From Flavobacteriales bacterium UBA6049 (GTDB lineage: Bacteria > Bacteroidota > Bacteroidia > Flavobacteriales_G > Salibacteraceae): DNA of 48,662 nucleotides. This document shows, in pieces, positions 11,201 to 19,430 of this stretch (its first letter is position 1; every line of letters starts with the position of its first letter). The notes beneath the pieces were generated by a model. It worked only from the letters and a program-made list of their open reading frames with translations. It made no database searches and was not told the DNA's origin. The DNA lies in assembly GCA_002429085.1 (NCBI GenBank), contig DIYR01000123.1:1-48662 (forward strand), given 5' to 3'. The position numbers and the translations under genes are program-made.

Positions 11201-11598
11201 TAAATAATGTGGCCGAACGTTTAGCCTTATATCAGGCACTTTCTAAACTTGAAAAAGAAGAGCAGTTGCAACAGTATGAGCAAAGTATGGTAGATAGGTT
11301 TGGCCCACTTCCGGAACCAGTTGAAGGTTTATTAGAAAGTATGCGTTTAAAATGGTTAGCAAAAGAAATTGGATTCGAAAAATTGGTATTGAAATCTGGT
11401 AAAATGCTAGGATACTTTATTGTTGACCAAGAGTCTCCATATTATCAAACAGAAATGTTTGGAAAAGTGCTAGAGTTCATGAAAAACCCAAGTAACAACT
11501 GCCAAATTAAAGATAGAAATGGTAAGCTATTCCTTTCTTTTAAAGACGTTGAAAACATTGGCCGAGCTTCAGCCATTTGCAATAAAATTCTACAATAA
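8275..11598 (+). CDS. mfd: Transcription-repair coupling factor Mfd
   Basis: Mfd is an ATP-driven DNA translocase that removes stalled RNA polymerase and recruits UvrA to lesions. The 1107 aa contain, in order: a UvrB-like N-terminal region with the GQFSIRGGIVDIF block (about 170-190); the RNA-polymerase interaction domain (about 425-490, GDYVTHVDHGVGQFAG); a superfamily-2 helicase with Walker A GDVGFGKT (583-590) and Walker B DEEQ (684-687); the TATPIPRT motif III; the second helicase lobe ending in the QMRGRVGRS motif; and the C-terminal TRCF domain. Length and order match the family. The start could be either Met of the first two. No Shine-Dalgarno and no clear hairpin terminator are visible. 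Confidence 0.97.
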   Translation: MMTTKEELIQSYYHSQLAELLREKQPINIQLSGLVGSSASILASALFEQTNNPLLVIANDKEEAAYLYNDIEQLIGEKRSFFFPSSSRLPYQIERTDNANVLQRAEVLSRLSDTEKHVIVVSYPEALGEKVATKKQLKENTLELKVGSNLSLDFINEMLYEYHFERVDFVSQPGQFSIRGGIVDIFSYSNDHPYRVEFFGDDIDSIRTFDPATQLSITPLKRIRILPNIQDGQLLETRENFLTFLPKHTAVFLKDEEHLNGKLAKELERAEKNFAELKGEISHLPPTELYTHPSDFTSLLDNRLVLTFGITSNRSVDQKFVFQFKPQPTFNKNFDLLSENLKSNKEEGFQNIIVGSSPKQIERLHRIFEDLEQEQNFTPILLSLHEGFIDPDNKIACYTDHQIFERYHRFRLKEGFKDAQQQISLKELTQLQKGDYVTHVDHGVGQFAGLTRVENNGGQMQEAIKLIYKDGDVLFVSIHSLHRISKYSGKEGTEPKINKLGTPAWKNLKNKTKKKIKEIAYDLIQLYAKRKTAEGFAFTPDSYLQNELEASFIYEDTPDQEKATIAVKEDMQSTSPMDRLICGDVGFGKTEIAIRAAFKAATDGKQVAILVPTTILALQHYKSFSKRLQDFPVKIDYINRFRTPKESKAVLQKLKDGELDIVIGTHRLANKDIQFKDLGLLVIDEEQKFGVGVKDKLKTLKSNVDTLTLTATPIPRTLQFSLMGARDLSVINTPPPNRQPVQTDLHTFNEEIFRDAINYEMARDGQVFVINNRVQNIQEVAGMIQRLVPDARVITAHGQLDGKDLEDRMLRFIEGEGDVLVATTIIESGLDIPNANTIIINNAHQFGLSDLHQMRGRVGRSNKKAFCYLLAPPMSTMTTEARKRMTAITQFSELGSGFNIAMRDLDIRGAGNILGGEQSGFISEIGFDMYQKILDEAVAELKSTTFKDVYKQEQKDFVEDTQIETDIEINIPHDYVNNVAERLALYQALSKLEKEEQLQQYEQSMVDRFGPLPEPVEGLLESMRLKWLAKEIGFEKLVLKSGKMLGYFIVDQESPYYQTEMFGKVLEFMKNPSNNCQIKDRNGKLFLSFKDVENIGRASAICNKILQ

Positions 11599-11732
11599 GC
11601 ACATGTATACTGATAAGGCATCAAGTTATTTCACCTCCGGTATTTAAGATAATCTCAATGCATTAACCAACCTTTTTTGCGTTTAGGGTGTCTGTTAAAT
11701 ACAATAATTTCAGATTCAAATTCGTTTCAACA

Positions 11733-11765
11733 TTTGACTGATAACCAATTTGAATTGTACATTAG
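11733..11765 (+). promoter_or_regulatory. Putative Bacteroidota-type promoter for the 11788 lipoprotein
   Basis: TTTG at 11733-11736 and TACATTAG at 11758-11765 are 21 bp apart, close to the Bacteroidota consensus TTTG-N19-21-TAnnTTTG. A start about 7 bp downstream would leave a short leader before the ATG at 11788. This rests on motif matching only. Confidence 0.4.
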
Positions 11766-11787
11766 CAAATCAATTAAGCCGATTAAC

Positions 11788-12396
11788 ATGAAGTTGTCTT
11801 TAAATTCCATCTGGTTATTTCTTGTTTTAGCACTAGCAGTATCTTCTTGTTCAGAAGATGAAGATGATGTAGTAAACAGAAATCCAGTTAAAACAGAACC
11901 TAACCAACTTACACTGGAAGATGTATTGTTTACCAATACTTGGGAAATGTACAATTGGAGAACATTACAAAATAGAGTAATCAGAAATGGTGTTGAACAA
12001 CTTCATACAGAAACGTATGCTGTTACTGCTGAAGGAACTTATGAATTTATTGAAGGTACCACAAACTTGAATGTAATAGGTCAGTTTTTTGTTTTCGGTA
12101 CTGTAGATGTTAATGACGATTCCATTTTCCCAGATACTACGTATAACACCCCATCTGTTAACCCTGTAAAACCTTATGTTGCACAGTATAAGATTTTAGA
12201 TGATTCTACGCTAGTGGCAACGGCATTTTCTCCTGATGAAATGACAGCTTATAAGATTGAAAAAGACAGAATCTATCTTAGACAAACTGTGAATGATATG
12301 AATATTGTTGATACGAACGTAACAACAACTACATATGTACTAGAAATCGATTTAGCTCCAGCAGGAACTAAACTAGATGAGTTACTTGGAAGATAA
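11788..12396 (+). CDS. Small secreted lipoprotein, function unknown
   Basis: This is a 202-aa protein with a lipoprotein signal peptide: KLSLNSIW, a hydrophobic run, then the lipobox AVSSC with Cys21. An acidic stretch (SEDEDD) follows, typical of exported Bacteroidota lipoproteins. The frame stays open to 11677, but the upstream part has no signal character, so the ATG at 11788 is chosen. The body contains a beta-rich segment (TFEFIEGTT-like strands, VTAEGTYEFI) and resembles lipocalin-like or DUF-type lipoproteins, but I do not recognise the family. It follows mfd by 189 bp and has its own promoter candidate and terminator. Confidence 0.75.
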   Translation: MKLSLNSIWLFLVLALAVSSCSEDEDDVVNRNPVKTEPNQLTLEDVLFTNTWEMYNWRTLQNRVIRNGVEQLHTETYAVTAEGTYEFIEGTTNLNVIGQFFVFGTVDVNDDSIFPDTTYNTPSVNPVKPYVAQYKILDDSTLVATAFSPDEMTAYKIEKDRIYLRQTVNDMNIVDTNVTTTTYVLEIDLAPAGTKLDELLGR

Positions 12397-12420
12397 CATT
12401 CAGTCTAAACAATATATTAG

Positions 12421-12447
12421 AAAAGCCCTCGAAATGAGGGCTTTTTT
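12421..12447 (+). terminator. Rho-independent terminator
   Basis: A 10-bp stem (12421-12430 with 12436-12445) with a GAAAT loop and a T-run closes the lipoprotein gene. The four A on the left side give a weaker T-run on the minus strand, so it may also stop transcripts of the convergent FG-GAP gene. Confidence 0.85.
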
Positions 12448-12469
12448 ATTTCCAAGTAATTCGAAAAAA

Positions 12470-12531
12470 GTCGCGACCCTGCGGTGGGCTATCGCCCATG
12501 TTCTGCTGGATGCACGGCCGCTACTCTGCTT
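12470..12531. other. G+C-rich intergenic island
   Basis: By my count about two-thirds of these bases are G or C, against an A+T-rich surrounding. The segment begins with the 8-bp palindrome GTCGCGAC (12470-12477), followed by a short hairpin GTGGGC-TATC-GCCCAT. It fits no gene or terminator. It could be a dispersed repeat or the remnant of a transferred element. Confidence 0.4.
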
Positions 12532-12532
12532 C

Positions 12533-13975
12533 TTAATCTACAAACATCAATTTACTCTCTATCACTTGTCCACCCTTATCTGTTATAGTTAGTACCACAG
12601 TTGAATGGCGGCAATCATCTGGAAGTCTGTACTTAATCTGCTCATTATCTTCCACAAGTTTACCCACTACTCGTTTCCCTAGAACATCCACAACCATCAA
12701 GTTAAATGGCTCCGTAGAGTATTCATGGGGTAGTACAATTTCATGTCCATTAGCTCTATAGAATGCCCTCGAAACTGTTTGACGAATATTCCCTACATGT
12801 ACCGATGAATTGTCTTGAATCAACAGTCTATCAGGAGTAGATCCAAAATACAAGTCTACTTGTCTGTTCCCGGTTACATCGTTTGCAGCAATAGCAAGAA
12901 TCCTATCTTGAAAAATGTATGGAATCACAGAGTCTGTCTGCACAAATCCATTTCCACTAACAGTTTCATTCATGTAGCATTTAGGAAACAAAACATCGCC
13001 TGTTCCAACAACTATTAAATCTTTAAATTGGTCATTGTTTAAATCAACAAATACAGCATCCAAAGAGAAACGCTCAACATAGTGAAATAGACTTGTCGTT
13101 TCATCTGTATAGTTTCCTGCCCCATCATTAATCAACATTCTACTGCCAGTTTGCGCCCCACCTCTCCAAGCAACGTTGCACAAAAAGGCGTCCTGATCTC
13201 CATCATTATCAATATCCGCTAATACAACTTTTCTGGTTTCATACATTGTTAAGTCTGGCAGATGTGAGCTTGACTTTTCAGTATACACCCCATTTTCATA
13301 GATATAAATATTAGAGCCGCCATATTCACTACCTTCCCAAATATCCAAATCCAAATCACCATCTATGTCAATTGTCTTCAGATCTTGGGTTATATCTAAA
13401 TTTACTGGAAAGATTCCAGAAGTATCAACCGTAAAGTTTCCATTACCATCGTTTAGCATCAGATCATTCTGCCCTTCATAGCCTATCAATAAATCTATGT
13501 CGCCATCTTGATCAGGGTCTATACCTACAGCAGCGTTTCCTTTGTTTTTTACCAAAAGTTGATTCGGTGCCGGAATCATACCTCCACCACCTATTCCGAA
13601 ATACAATTCGTGATAAGGACTGTCTTCACTAGCGAAAAACACATCTAGAATAGAATCGTTATTGAAATCTGCTACAACTATTTGTTCAGAATCTTCTGCT
13701 GGATAAGGTAAAGCAGCATAATCCCTGATTGGCGGAAAAGTCATGTTTGAATCTAGTACAAAAGATCCTCCTTCCGCCTTTAAAATAAGGTTAGCAGCAA
13801 ACTCGCAAGCTAGTACTAAATCTGCATCGCCATCATTATCTAAATCAGCAAACGCAACATCCATTGTGAGGGCTGTTGTTTCTGTAACTGGAATTTGATT
13901 GGTAGCATCTATAAACTGTTGGGCAGTTGCTGTTACTGGAACAACAAATAAGAAAAAAATTGCTGGCGTTTTCAT
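12533..13975 (-). CDS. Secreted FG-GAP/VCBS repeat protein
   Basis: The 480-aa product has a signal peptide (MKTPAIFFLFVVPVTATAQ). At least five FG-GAP/VCBS repeats follow, each marked by calcium-binding D-x-D-x-D-G-D or D-N-D-x-D loops: FADLDNDGDADLVL, DFNNDSILDVFF, DPDQDGDIDLLIG, DIDGDLDLDIW, DIDNDGDQDAFL, DLNNDQFKDLIV. These blades normally fold into a beta-propeller on the cell surface. The C-terminal 85 residues look like a diverged T9SS sorting domain (LMVVDVLGKRV...), but the usual YPNP motif is missing. The frame extends to a GTG at 13981. The ATG at 13975 starts directly on the signal peptide and is preferred. The ligand is unknown. Confidence 0.8.
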   Translation of the reverse strand: MKTPAIFFLFVVPVTATAQQFIDATNQIPVTETTALTMDVAFADLDNDGDADLVLACEFAANLILKAEGGSFVLDSNMTFPPIRDYAALPYPAEDSEQIVVADFNNDSILDVFFASEDSPYHELYFGIGGGGMIPAPNQLLVKNKGNAAVGIDPDQDGDIDLLIGYEGQNDLMLNDGNGNFTVDTSGIFPVNLDITQDLKTIDIDGDLDLDIWEGSEYGGSNIYIYENGVYTEKSSSHLPDLTMYETRKVVLADIDNDGDQDAFLCNVAWRGGAQTGSRMLINDGAGNYTDETTSLFHYVERFSLDAVFVDLNNDQFKDLIVVGTGDVLFPKCYMNETVSGNGFVQTDSVIPYIFQDRILAIAANDVTGNRQVDLYFGSTPDRLLIQDNSSVHVGNIRQTVSRAFYRANGHEIVLPHEYSTEPFNLMVVDVLGKRVVGKLVEDNEQIKYRLPDDCRHSTVVLTITDKGGQVIESKLMFVD

Positions 13976-14015
13976 AAGCACGATGATAGTGCCTATTTTG
14001 ACCTACACAGGTGCA

Positions 14016-14879
14016 TTATCTTGCTAAAACGCTTGGCGGATAACCAAAAAACAACTTGAATCTTCTGCTGAAATACTTTGGATCTATGTAACCAAGAAGC
14101 AATGCTACCTCTTTGACAGATGCGCCAAGTGTAACTAAATACTGTTGTGCTCTTTGCATTCTCAAAGCTTCATGGAATTGTTGTGGTGTAACTCCATGAT
14201 AGTCTTTGAATAAACGCTGCAGGTGAAACATAGATAATCCAACTTCTTTACTTAACGTTTCTAAATGAAGTGATTCATGAACCGATGATTGTATATAGTC
14301 TTTGGCCTTTTCTAACTTTAATACCTGGATTTGTTTGGCTGCTTTCGTTTTTGAACGTAAATGAGAACTTTTATTACTTAACTCTTGCTGTAACAACATA
14401 AGGTAGCCCACAATCTCAATCATTCGTTGATCTAAACCATTTTTGCCGTTACTAAAAAATCCTTCTATGGCATGAATCAGTCTTTTGTTCAACGGAGCTG
14501 CTCCATCTTCTTTCAACATCATTCCATAACACCAATCAAAGTCTGTAGAATACGACCTATTCAATTCATCTTCATAAAAATCAGGATTTAAATAATGAAT
14601 ACCTATATCTACACATATCCCAACAGAAACTTGATTTCTGAGTGTTTGTACATCGAAAGGTTCATTCTCAGGTAACACTAAACAAGTTCGATTCTTCACA
14701 CTAAAAGTTTTATTCAGAATGTGATACTTTTCTTCACCAGAATAACAATACTTTAAAGAGAGGAACCTAGTTCTAGAAGCCAATGAAATTCCATTAACGC
14801 TGCTACAATCTACTTTTCCTTTTTCCTGATCAAGCAACCAAGTGGTTAGTTTATTATTTCCTGTAAATACCGAACTCAT
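14016..14879 (-). CDS. AraC family transcriptional regulator
   Basis: This 287-aa protein has a C-terminal AraC/XylS DNA-binding domain of about 100 residues. The first HTH is around LETLSKEVGLSMFHLQRLFKDYHG. The second is around VKEVALLLGYIDPKYFSRRFKLFFGYPP, which carries the family signature. The N-terminal half should be a cupin-like sensing domain; its ligand is not predictable. The frame is open to a TTG at 14888, but the ATG at 14879 is better. The upstream 14889-14926 region carries repeated TTGAG/CTCAA half-sites suggesting autoregulation. It lies 40 bp upstream of the FG-GAP gene on the same strand and could be cotranscribed with it. Confidence 0.9.
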   Translation of the reverse strand: MSSVFTGNNKLTTWLLDQEKGKVDCSSVNGISLASRTRFLSLKYCYSGEEKYHILNKTFSVKNRTCLVLPENEPFDVQTLRNQVSVGICVDIGIHYLNPDFYEDELNRSYSTDFDWCYGMMLKEDGAAPLNKRLIHAIEGFFSNGKNGLDQRMIEIVGYLMLLQQELSNKSSHLRSKTKAAKQIQVLKLEKAKDYIQSSVHESLHLETLSKEVGLSMFHLQRLFKDYHGVTPQQFHEALRMQRAQQYLVTLGASVKEVALLLGYIDPKYFSRRFKLFFGYPPSVLAR

Positions 14880-14888
14880 AGCCAACAA

Positions 14889-14926
14889 GTTGAGACTTAT
14901 TGATTGTTTCTCAACTCAATTTTGAG
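14889..14926. promoter_or_regulatory. Possible AraC-regulator operator
   Basis: GTTGAGA (14889-14895) and TCTCAAC (14909-14915) form a 7-bp inverted repeat, and CTCAATTTTGAG (14915-14926) adds another pair. Four TTGAG/CTCAA half-sites lie within 38 bp directly upstream of the regulator's ATG. Binding is inferred only. Confidence 0.35.
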
Positions 14927-15058
14927 GGAACGGTACTTTTCAAGCCTAATCAGATCTATAATTTCCTGTTTTTTAACAATTAGTGTCCGCTTTCAAACCA
15001 AATCAAGCTATTTAGGTTAAAATGGCATTGTATCTTCACAATCTTATCAAATTACACC

Positions 15059-15580
15059 GTGGCAAGACCAATATCCAATGAATACGCTCCATTTTACGCA
15101 GGGTATGTGGAGCAATATCAAGATTCCGATCCAATTACGGCCATCAATCGTTCTACTGAAGAGTGGAACAATATGTTAAGTACTATTTCTGAAGACCAAA
15201 AGCTGTATGCATACGAAGAGAGCAAATGGACCATCAACCAATTGCTAGCACACTGTATTGATACTGAACGTATTTTTCAATACCGAGTTTTGCGTATTGC
15301 ACGTGAGCCAAAAGCATTGTTAAGCGGGTTTAATGAAGATGATTTTGCAGCAATCAATCCAGCCTCAGATAGAAGTTTGACATCTCTACAAGAAGAGTTT
15401 AATGCTATTAGACAGTCTACTCTGTTCTTGTTTGAATCACTCACTGCAAAAGACTTTCAAAAAACTGGATTAGCTGATGGTAAAACCATCTCCATCAATG
15501 CGCTTGGTTTTATCATAGCAGGTCATGTAAAGCACCATCTAACCATTTTAAACGAACGATATTTAACTACAGCGTCATGA
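15059..15580 (+). CDS. DinB family protein (putative metal-dependent enzyme)
   Basis: This 173-aa four-helix DinB/YfiT-type protein has the three expected metal-binding histidines: one in LLAHCIDTERIFQYR and two in GHVKHHLTILNER. Such proteins often act as thiol-dependent transferases or hydrolases, but this one's substrate cannot be named. GTG at 15059 is used as start because it yields the ARPISNEYAPFYAGYV beginning that family members share, and no closer ATG exists. The last four bases overlap the next gene (ATGA), so it is translationally coupled to the S9 peptidase. Confidence 0.85.
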   Translation: MARPISNEYAPFYAGYVEQYQDSDPITAINRSTEEWNNMLSTISEDQKLYAYEESKWTINQLLAHCIDTERIFQYRVLRIAREPKALLSGFNEDDFAAINPASDRSLTSLQEEFNAIRQSTLFLFESLTAKDFQKTGLADGKTISINALGFIIAGHVKHHLTILNERYLTTAS

Positions 15581-18396
15581 AGCAAACACTACTATACTTT
15601 TCATTCATTTTCTTGTCTCTAATTTCTACTGCTCAAAAGAAGGAGATTACTCTATCCGATTTTAATGATTGGAACACACTCAAGAAATTTGAACTAACAC
15701 CTGATGGAAAGCACCTTGTTTATGAAATTGCTCCTCTAATTGGAAATTCTTTTGTGGTGATTCAAAACATGAATTCACTAGATACAGATACCATAGATAG
15801 AGCAAGCAAATTCCAGATAGATAGTGAAAGTAAATATGTAGCTTGTTATATTCAACCTCTTCACGATACGCTCCGAGCAATGAAATTAAGAGAGGTAAAA
15901 AAGAAAGACCTCCCAAAAGATTCTCTTGGTGTCTGGGTATTCAACAATGATTCTTTGCAGTTAATCCCAGATATAAAATCTTTTGAACTTTCAGGAGAAG
16001 GAAGCACTTGGTTGGCTTATAGTGTTGAAAAATACAAAGAACCAAAAAAAGAAGAAAACGGAAAAAAGAAGAAAAAAAAGAAAAAGAAGGGCGCTCCAGA
16101 GCCAAAAAAAGTAAAAACACCTAAGGAAAAACAGGGAGCCACCACCTTGTTTGAACCGATAACTCAAACGTCAAAAGAGTATCCATATGCCACACAATTC
16201 GCGTTTGCAGAAAAGGCTAATTCCTTTGCCGTTATTAACTATCGCAACAACAATTTCGACTCTGCTTGGATAGAAACAATCACTAACACAGATACTTTCA
16301 ACATTCAAATTAATGCTAATAAAGTAGCTAGACTAGTATGGGATGAACAAGGAAGTAAGCTGGCTTATTTGGCATCTGCTGACACAACCAAGGATGTTGT
16401 AAACTTTGAACTACAGCTACTTTCTAACAATAATATTAGTACCATAGCAGATAGCAATTCAACCTACAAATATGCTGGTTTTGGCCCCTCTTCCAACGGA
16501 CGCATGTACTTCTCTCAAAACGGCAAACAACTTTACTTTGGAATTGCACCGCTTGCTTTAGAAGAACCTAAAGACACATTACTAAAAGATGAAAAAGCCT
16601 ATGTTGATGTTTGGCATTACCAAGATTTACGTATTCAACCAGAGCAACTAAAACAACTGAAACGAGACGAGAATCATACATTTTTAACCGTTTTTCATGT
16701 AAACGAAAACAGGCTTGTTCAACTTGCCGATAGTAATCTAGAAAATATACGTGTAGACCATAAACATAATTTGCAGTGGGGACTTTCAATTAACCGAAAG
16801 CCTTATAGCATTGAAAGAACTTGGGAATACCCTTGGAAAAGTGACATTTACAAGATCAACATTCAAGATGGCTCTAGCGTAAAACTATTAGAAAAAGTAG
16901 GCTTCTCAAGCGGAATTTCATCCAATGGTCGTTTTGCTTATTGGTATAATTCATCAGATCACAACTGGTATACCCTAAAAATTGGAACATTAGACACTAT
17001 CAACATCACTAAATCACTAACCGACAATGGTGTTATTTTATATGACGAAGATGATGATGTACCTGCCAAACCTTCTCCTTTTGGAATTGAGGGATGGTTT
17101 GATAATGATGAGTTCGTACTTATTAAATCGAAAAACGAATTGTGGATAGTTGATCCCACTGGTAGAAAAGAAGCTGTTGATTTATTAAATGGCCTTGGCA
17201 AAACCAAAAACCTAAATGCAACGACTTTTTCTTTTGAAAACGACTTTTTCACATTTAAAATAGATTCTACCATATTTATTAAAGCACAAGAGAGGGCTTC
17301 TAATAAAAATTACTACTACACTTGGAATAACAACCAATTAAGTGAGCTTTACAAAGGTGATTTCAACTTAAGAATGCCTCTAAAAGCAAAACATGCAGAT
17401 CAGTTTGTTTTCAGAAAAGAGTCATATACAGCTTACCCAAATGTGTGGTGGCTTCCAACAGGGTTTCCAACAGCTTCTTCATTTACTCAAACAAAGCAGT
17501 TGACCAACGTAAATGCTCAACAAAACGATTTCTTATGGGGAACTGTTCAGCCATATTTCTGGAAAGATGCAACAGGAAAAGATGCCAAAGGGCTTCTCTA
17601 CTTACCAGAGAATTTCGACTCTACTAAGGCATATCCAATGGTGGTGTATTTCTACGAAAAGAACTTTGAAACGCAGCACAGACACCGCACTCCAAGGCCT
17701 AGTTATTCAACTATTAGTGTTCCGTTCTACAACAGTAATGGATACATCGTATTCGTTCCAGATATCCATTATGGAACTGGTCATCCAGCGCAAGATGCTT
17801 ATAACTCAATTGTTTCTGGTGCTGAATCTTTGGCAAAAGAAACGTGGGTAAATGGTGATAAAATGGGAATTCAAGGCCAAAGCTGGGGTGGATACCAAGT
17901 TGCTGCATTGATTACAAAAACCAATGTATTTGCTGCGGGAATGGCTGGAGCTCCAGTTAGCAATATGACCTCTGCTTACGGAGGAGTTCGCTGGGGAAGT
18001 GGTTTAAGCCGCATGTTCCAATACGAAAAAACACAAAGTAGAATTGGAGGAAATCTTTGGGATTCGAGAGATCTTTACCTCGAAAATTCTCCTGTATTCC
18101 ACCTTGATAAGGTAACTACCCCACTATTAATTATGCACAACGATAACGATGGAGCTGTGCCATGGTATCAAGGTATTGAAATGTACATGGGTATGCGCAG
18201 GTTACAGAAACCAGCATGGATGTTAGTGTATAACAAAGAAGAACATAACCTGAGAAAACTTCCTAATCGCAAGGATTTAAGCAGAAGAATGTTTGAATTC
18301 TTTAATCACTACTTAAAAGATGAACCTATGCCAACTTGGATGAGAGAAGGTGTTCCGGCTGTGCAGAAGAAAGACAATGAAGGGTATGGGCAATAA
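15577..18396 (+). CDS. Secreted S9 family (prolyl oligopeptidase-type) peptidase
   Basis: This 939-aa protein has an N-terminal signal peptide (to about residue 19, STAQ), a long beta-propeller-like middle and a C-terminal alpha/beta-hydrolase domain. The catalytic triad is readable: Ser769 in GQSWGG, Asp858 in HNDNDGAVPW and His890 in KEEHNLRK. It resembles the Bacteroidota dipeptidyl/acylaminoacyl peptidases that trim peptides in the periplasm. The odd feature is a lysine-rich linker with nine consecutive Lys (163-171) inside an even longer basic, low-complexity stretch (about 155-195), encoded by A-rich DNA. It overlaps the DinB gene by four bases and ends at a hairpin shared with the convergent lipoprotein gene. 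Confidence 0.93.
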   Translation: MKQTLLYFSFIFLSLISTAQKKEITLSDFNDWNTLKKFELTPDGKHLVYEIAPLIGNSFVVIQNMNSLDTDTIDRASKFQIDSESKYVACYIQPLHDTLRAMKLREVKKKDLPKDSLGVWVFNNDSLQLIPDIKSFELSGEGSTWLAYSVEKYKEPKKEENGKKKKKKKKKGAPEPKKVKTPKEKQGATTLFEPITQTSKEYPYATQFAFAEKANSFAVINYRNNNFDSAWIETITNTDTFNIQINANKVARLVWDEQGSKLAYLASADTTKDVVNFELQLLSNNNISTIADSNSTYKYAGFGPSSNGRMYFSQNGKQLYFGIAPLALEEPKDTLLKDEKAYVDVWHYQDLRIQPEQLKQLKRDENHTFLTVFHVNENRLVQLADSNLENIRVDHKHNLQWGLSINRKPYSIERTWEYPWKSDIYKINIQDGSSVKLLEKVGFSSGISSNGRFAYWYNSSDHNWYTLKIGTLDTINITKSLTDNGVILYDEDDDVPAKPSPFGIEGWFDNDEFVLIKSKNELWIVDPTGRKEAVDLLNGLGKTKNLNATTFSFENDFFTFKIDSTIFIKAQERASNKNYYYTWNNNQLSELYKGDFNLRMPLKAKHADQFVFRKESYTAYPNVWWLPTGFPTASSFTQTKQLTNVNAQQNDFLWGTVQPYFWKDATGKDAKGLLYLPENFDSTKAYPMVVYFYEKNFETQHRHRTPRPSYSTISVPFYNSNGYIVFVPDIHYGTGHPAQDAYNSIVSGAESLAKETWVNGDKMGIQGQSWGGYQVAALITKTNVFAAGMAGAPVSNMTSAYGGVRWGSGLSRMFQYEKTQSRIGGNLWDSRDLYLENSPVFHLDKVTTPLLIMHNDNDGAVPWYQGIEMYMGMRRLQKPAWMLVYNKEEHNLRKLPNRKDLSRRMFEFFNHYLKDEPMPTWMREGVPAVQKKDNEGYGQ

Positions 18397-18397
18397 A

Positions 18398-18432
18398 ACA
18401 AAAAAGCTCAGACCTTTCGAGTCTGAGCTTTA
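18398..18432. terminator. Shared terminator between convergent genes
   Basis: An 11-bp perfect stem (18403-18413 with 18421-18431) has a 7-nt loop. The minus-strand side has a long T-rich tail (A-run at 18395-18405), while the plus side has only three T. It is therefore a strong terminator for the minus-strand lipoprotein and weaker for the S9 peptidase. Confidence 0.8.
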
Positions 18433-18452
18433 AGACGATTGATTCATTCAAC

Positions 18453-19394
18453 TTATTCTACCGCATACACCTTAAAGCTATAAGGTGTATTCCAGTGTTC
18501 TGGTTCTATCTCGTCTTTTACTATATCTGTTTCCGGTGCAAAAAAGCTGTGCATCTCAATCCAATAGGTGCCAGCTGGTAATACCCTGTTTGTTCTTGCT
18601 GTGTAAGTACTTCCAGCTTCTGTACTAGAACCTGTAATAAAGCTAGCTGTTGATAACTGATGCTTCTCATCTTCATCAAAGATGCGTGTAGTCATCAGAA
18701 TATCAGCTGGGCACTTATCTAGCAACACTTCAACATAAGATGGGTCATCAAGCACAATCTTGTACCAATCGAATGTGTTCTCATCTAAGCTACCCACGTT
18801 ATTCTTTACATGCCCTGCTAATATGTATGCTTCAATATCTTTATCTTTTGGAATAAACTTAGCATTAGGCTGGTTATCGTTCATTTCGTAGCAATCCATT
18901 TTGCCCTCGTATGACCAAGAGATATCATAACTTGACGGGTAAGTATCATCGTTAAAAAACGGATGTACAATAACAGTATATGACTTACCTGGATGAGCAG
19001 TAAATTTACCTGTAAACAACTTTTTGTCTGCCTCTCCAGAAGTAAAGATACTTCCCCCTTGCCCTACTAAAGTGCTTTCCCAAACAGACATACTTGGTGT
19101 GGCTGAGCCTTGTGTTTCAAGAGAAACAGTTACCACCCCACCACCAAGCTCAGTAGCTGGGATGGTTATTAAAGCTGAGAACGTATCCTTCTCATTTGCT
19201 ACAGACCAAGAATCTGTCAATCCATCTGAAAACGACTGTGCAACATAAGGCACACAATCATCTTTTTCTTCTTTAGGGCAATCGTGTTGCTGTGTTTGTT
19301 CCGCTACGTCATCATCCTTCTCACATGAGAAACAAAGCACAACTACTAAGGCTAAAAAGCCTAATCTCTGAATCGTAGAAATCATGTTTTTCAT
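18453..19394 (-). CDS. Lipoprotein with PPC-type domain, function unknown
   Basis: This is a 313-aa protein. After a hydrophobic stretch comes the lipobox LCFSC, followed by an acidic start (EKDDD). The C-terminal half looks like a bacterial pre-peptidase C-terminal (PPC) domain: YEMNDNQPNAKFI, FDWYKIVLDD and LPAGTYWIEMHSFF, matching the ExND...A, DxDWY and AGTYxIxV pattern. The N-terminal half repeats a similar sandwich (VPYVAQSFSDGLTDSWSV, GKSYTVIVHPFF). The frame extends to a TTG at 19421. The ATG at 19394 gives a compact signal peptide, and ATG 19385 is also possible. It is divergent from the sensor kinase, with two dyad motifs in between, so they may be coregulated. Confidence 0.75.
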   Translation of the reverse strand: MKNMISTIQRLGFLALVVVLCFSCEKDDDVAEQTQQHDCPKEEKDDCVPYVAQSFSDGLTDSWSVANEKDTFSALITIPATELGGGVVTVSLETQGSATPSMSVWESTLVGQGGSIFTSGEADKKLFTGKFTAHPGKSYTVIVHPFFNDDTYPSSYDISWSYEGKMDCYEMNDNQPNAKFIPKDKDIEAYILAGHVKNNVGSLDENTFDWYKIVLDDPSYVEVLLDKCPADILMTTRIFDEDEKHQLSTASFITGSSTEAGSTYTARTNRVLPAGTYWIEMHSFFAPETDIVKDEIEPEHWNTPYSFKVYAVE

Positions 19395-19430
19395 TTTTTT
19401 CAAAACTAGATTCCAATTCAAGCATAACCG

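Noticed and set aside
11677..11787. N-terminal extension of the lipoprotein
   Set aside because: The extra 37 residues precede a complete lipoprotein signal peptide, so the internal ATG is the start.
12377..12592. 71-codon open frame overlapping the end of the lipoprotein gene
   Set aside because: It runs through the terminator and the G+C-rich island and has no start context or recognisable domain.
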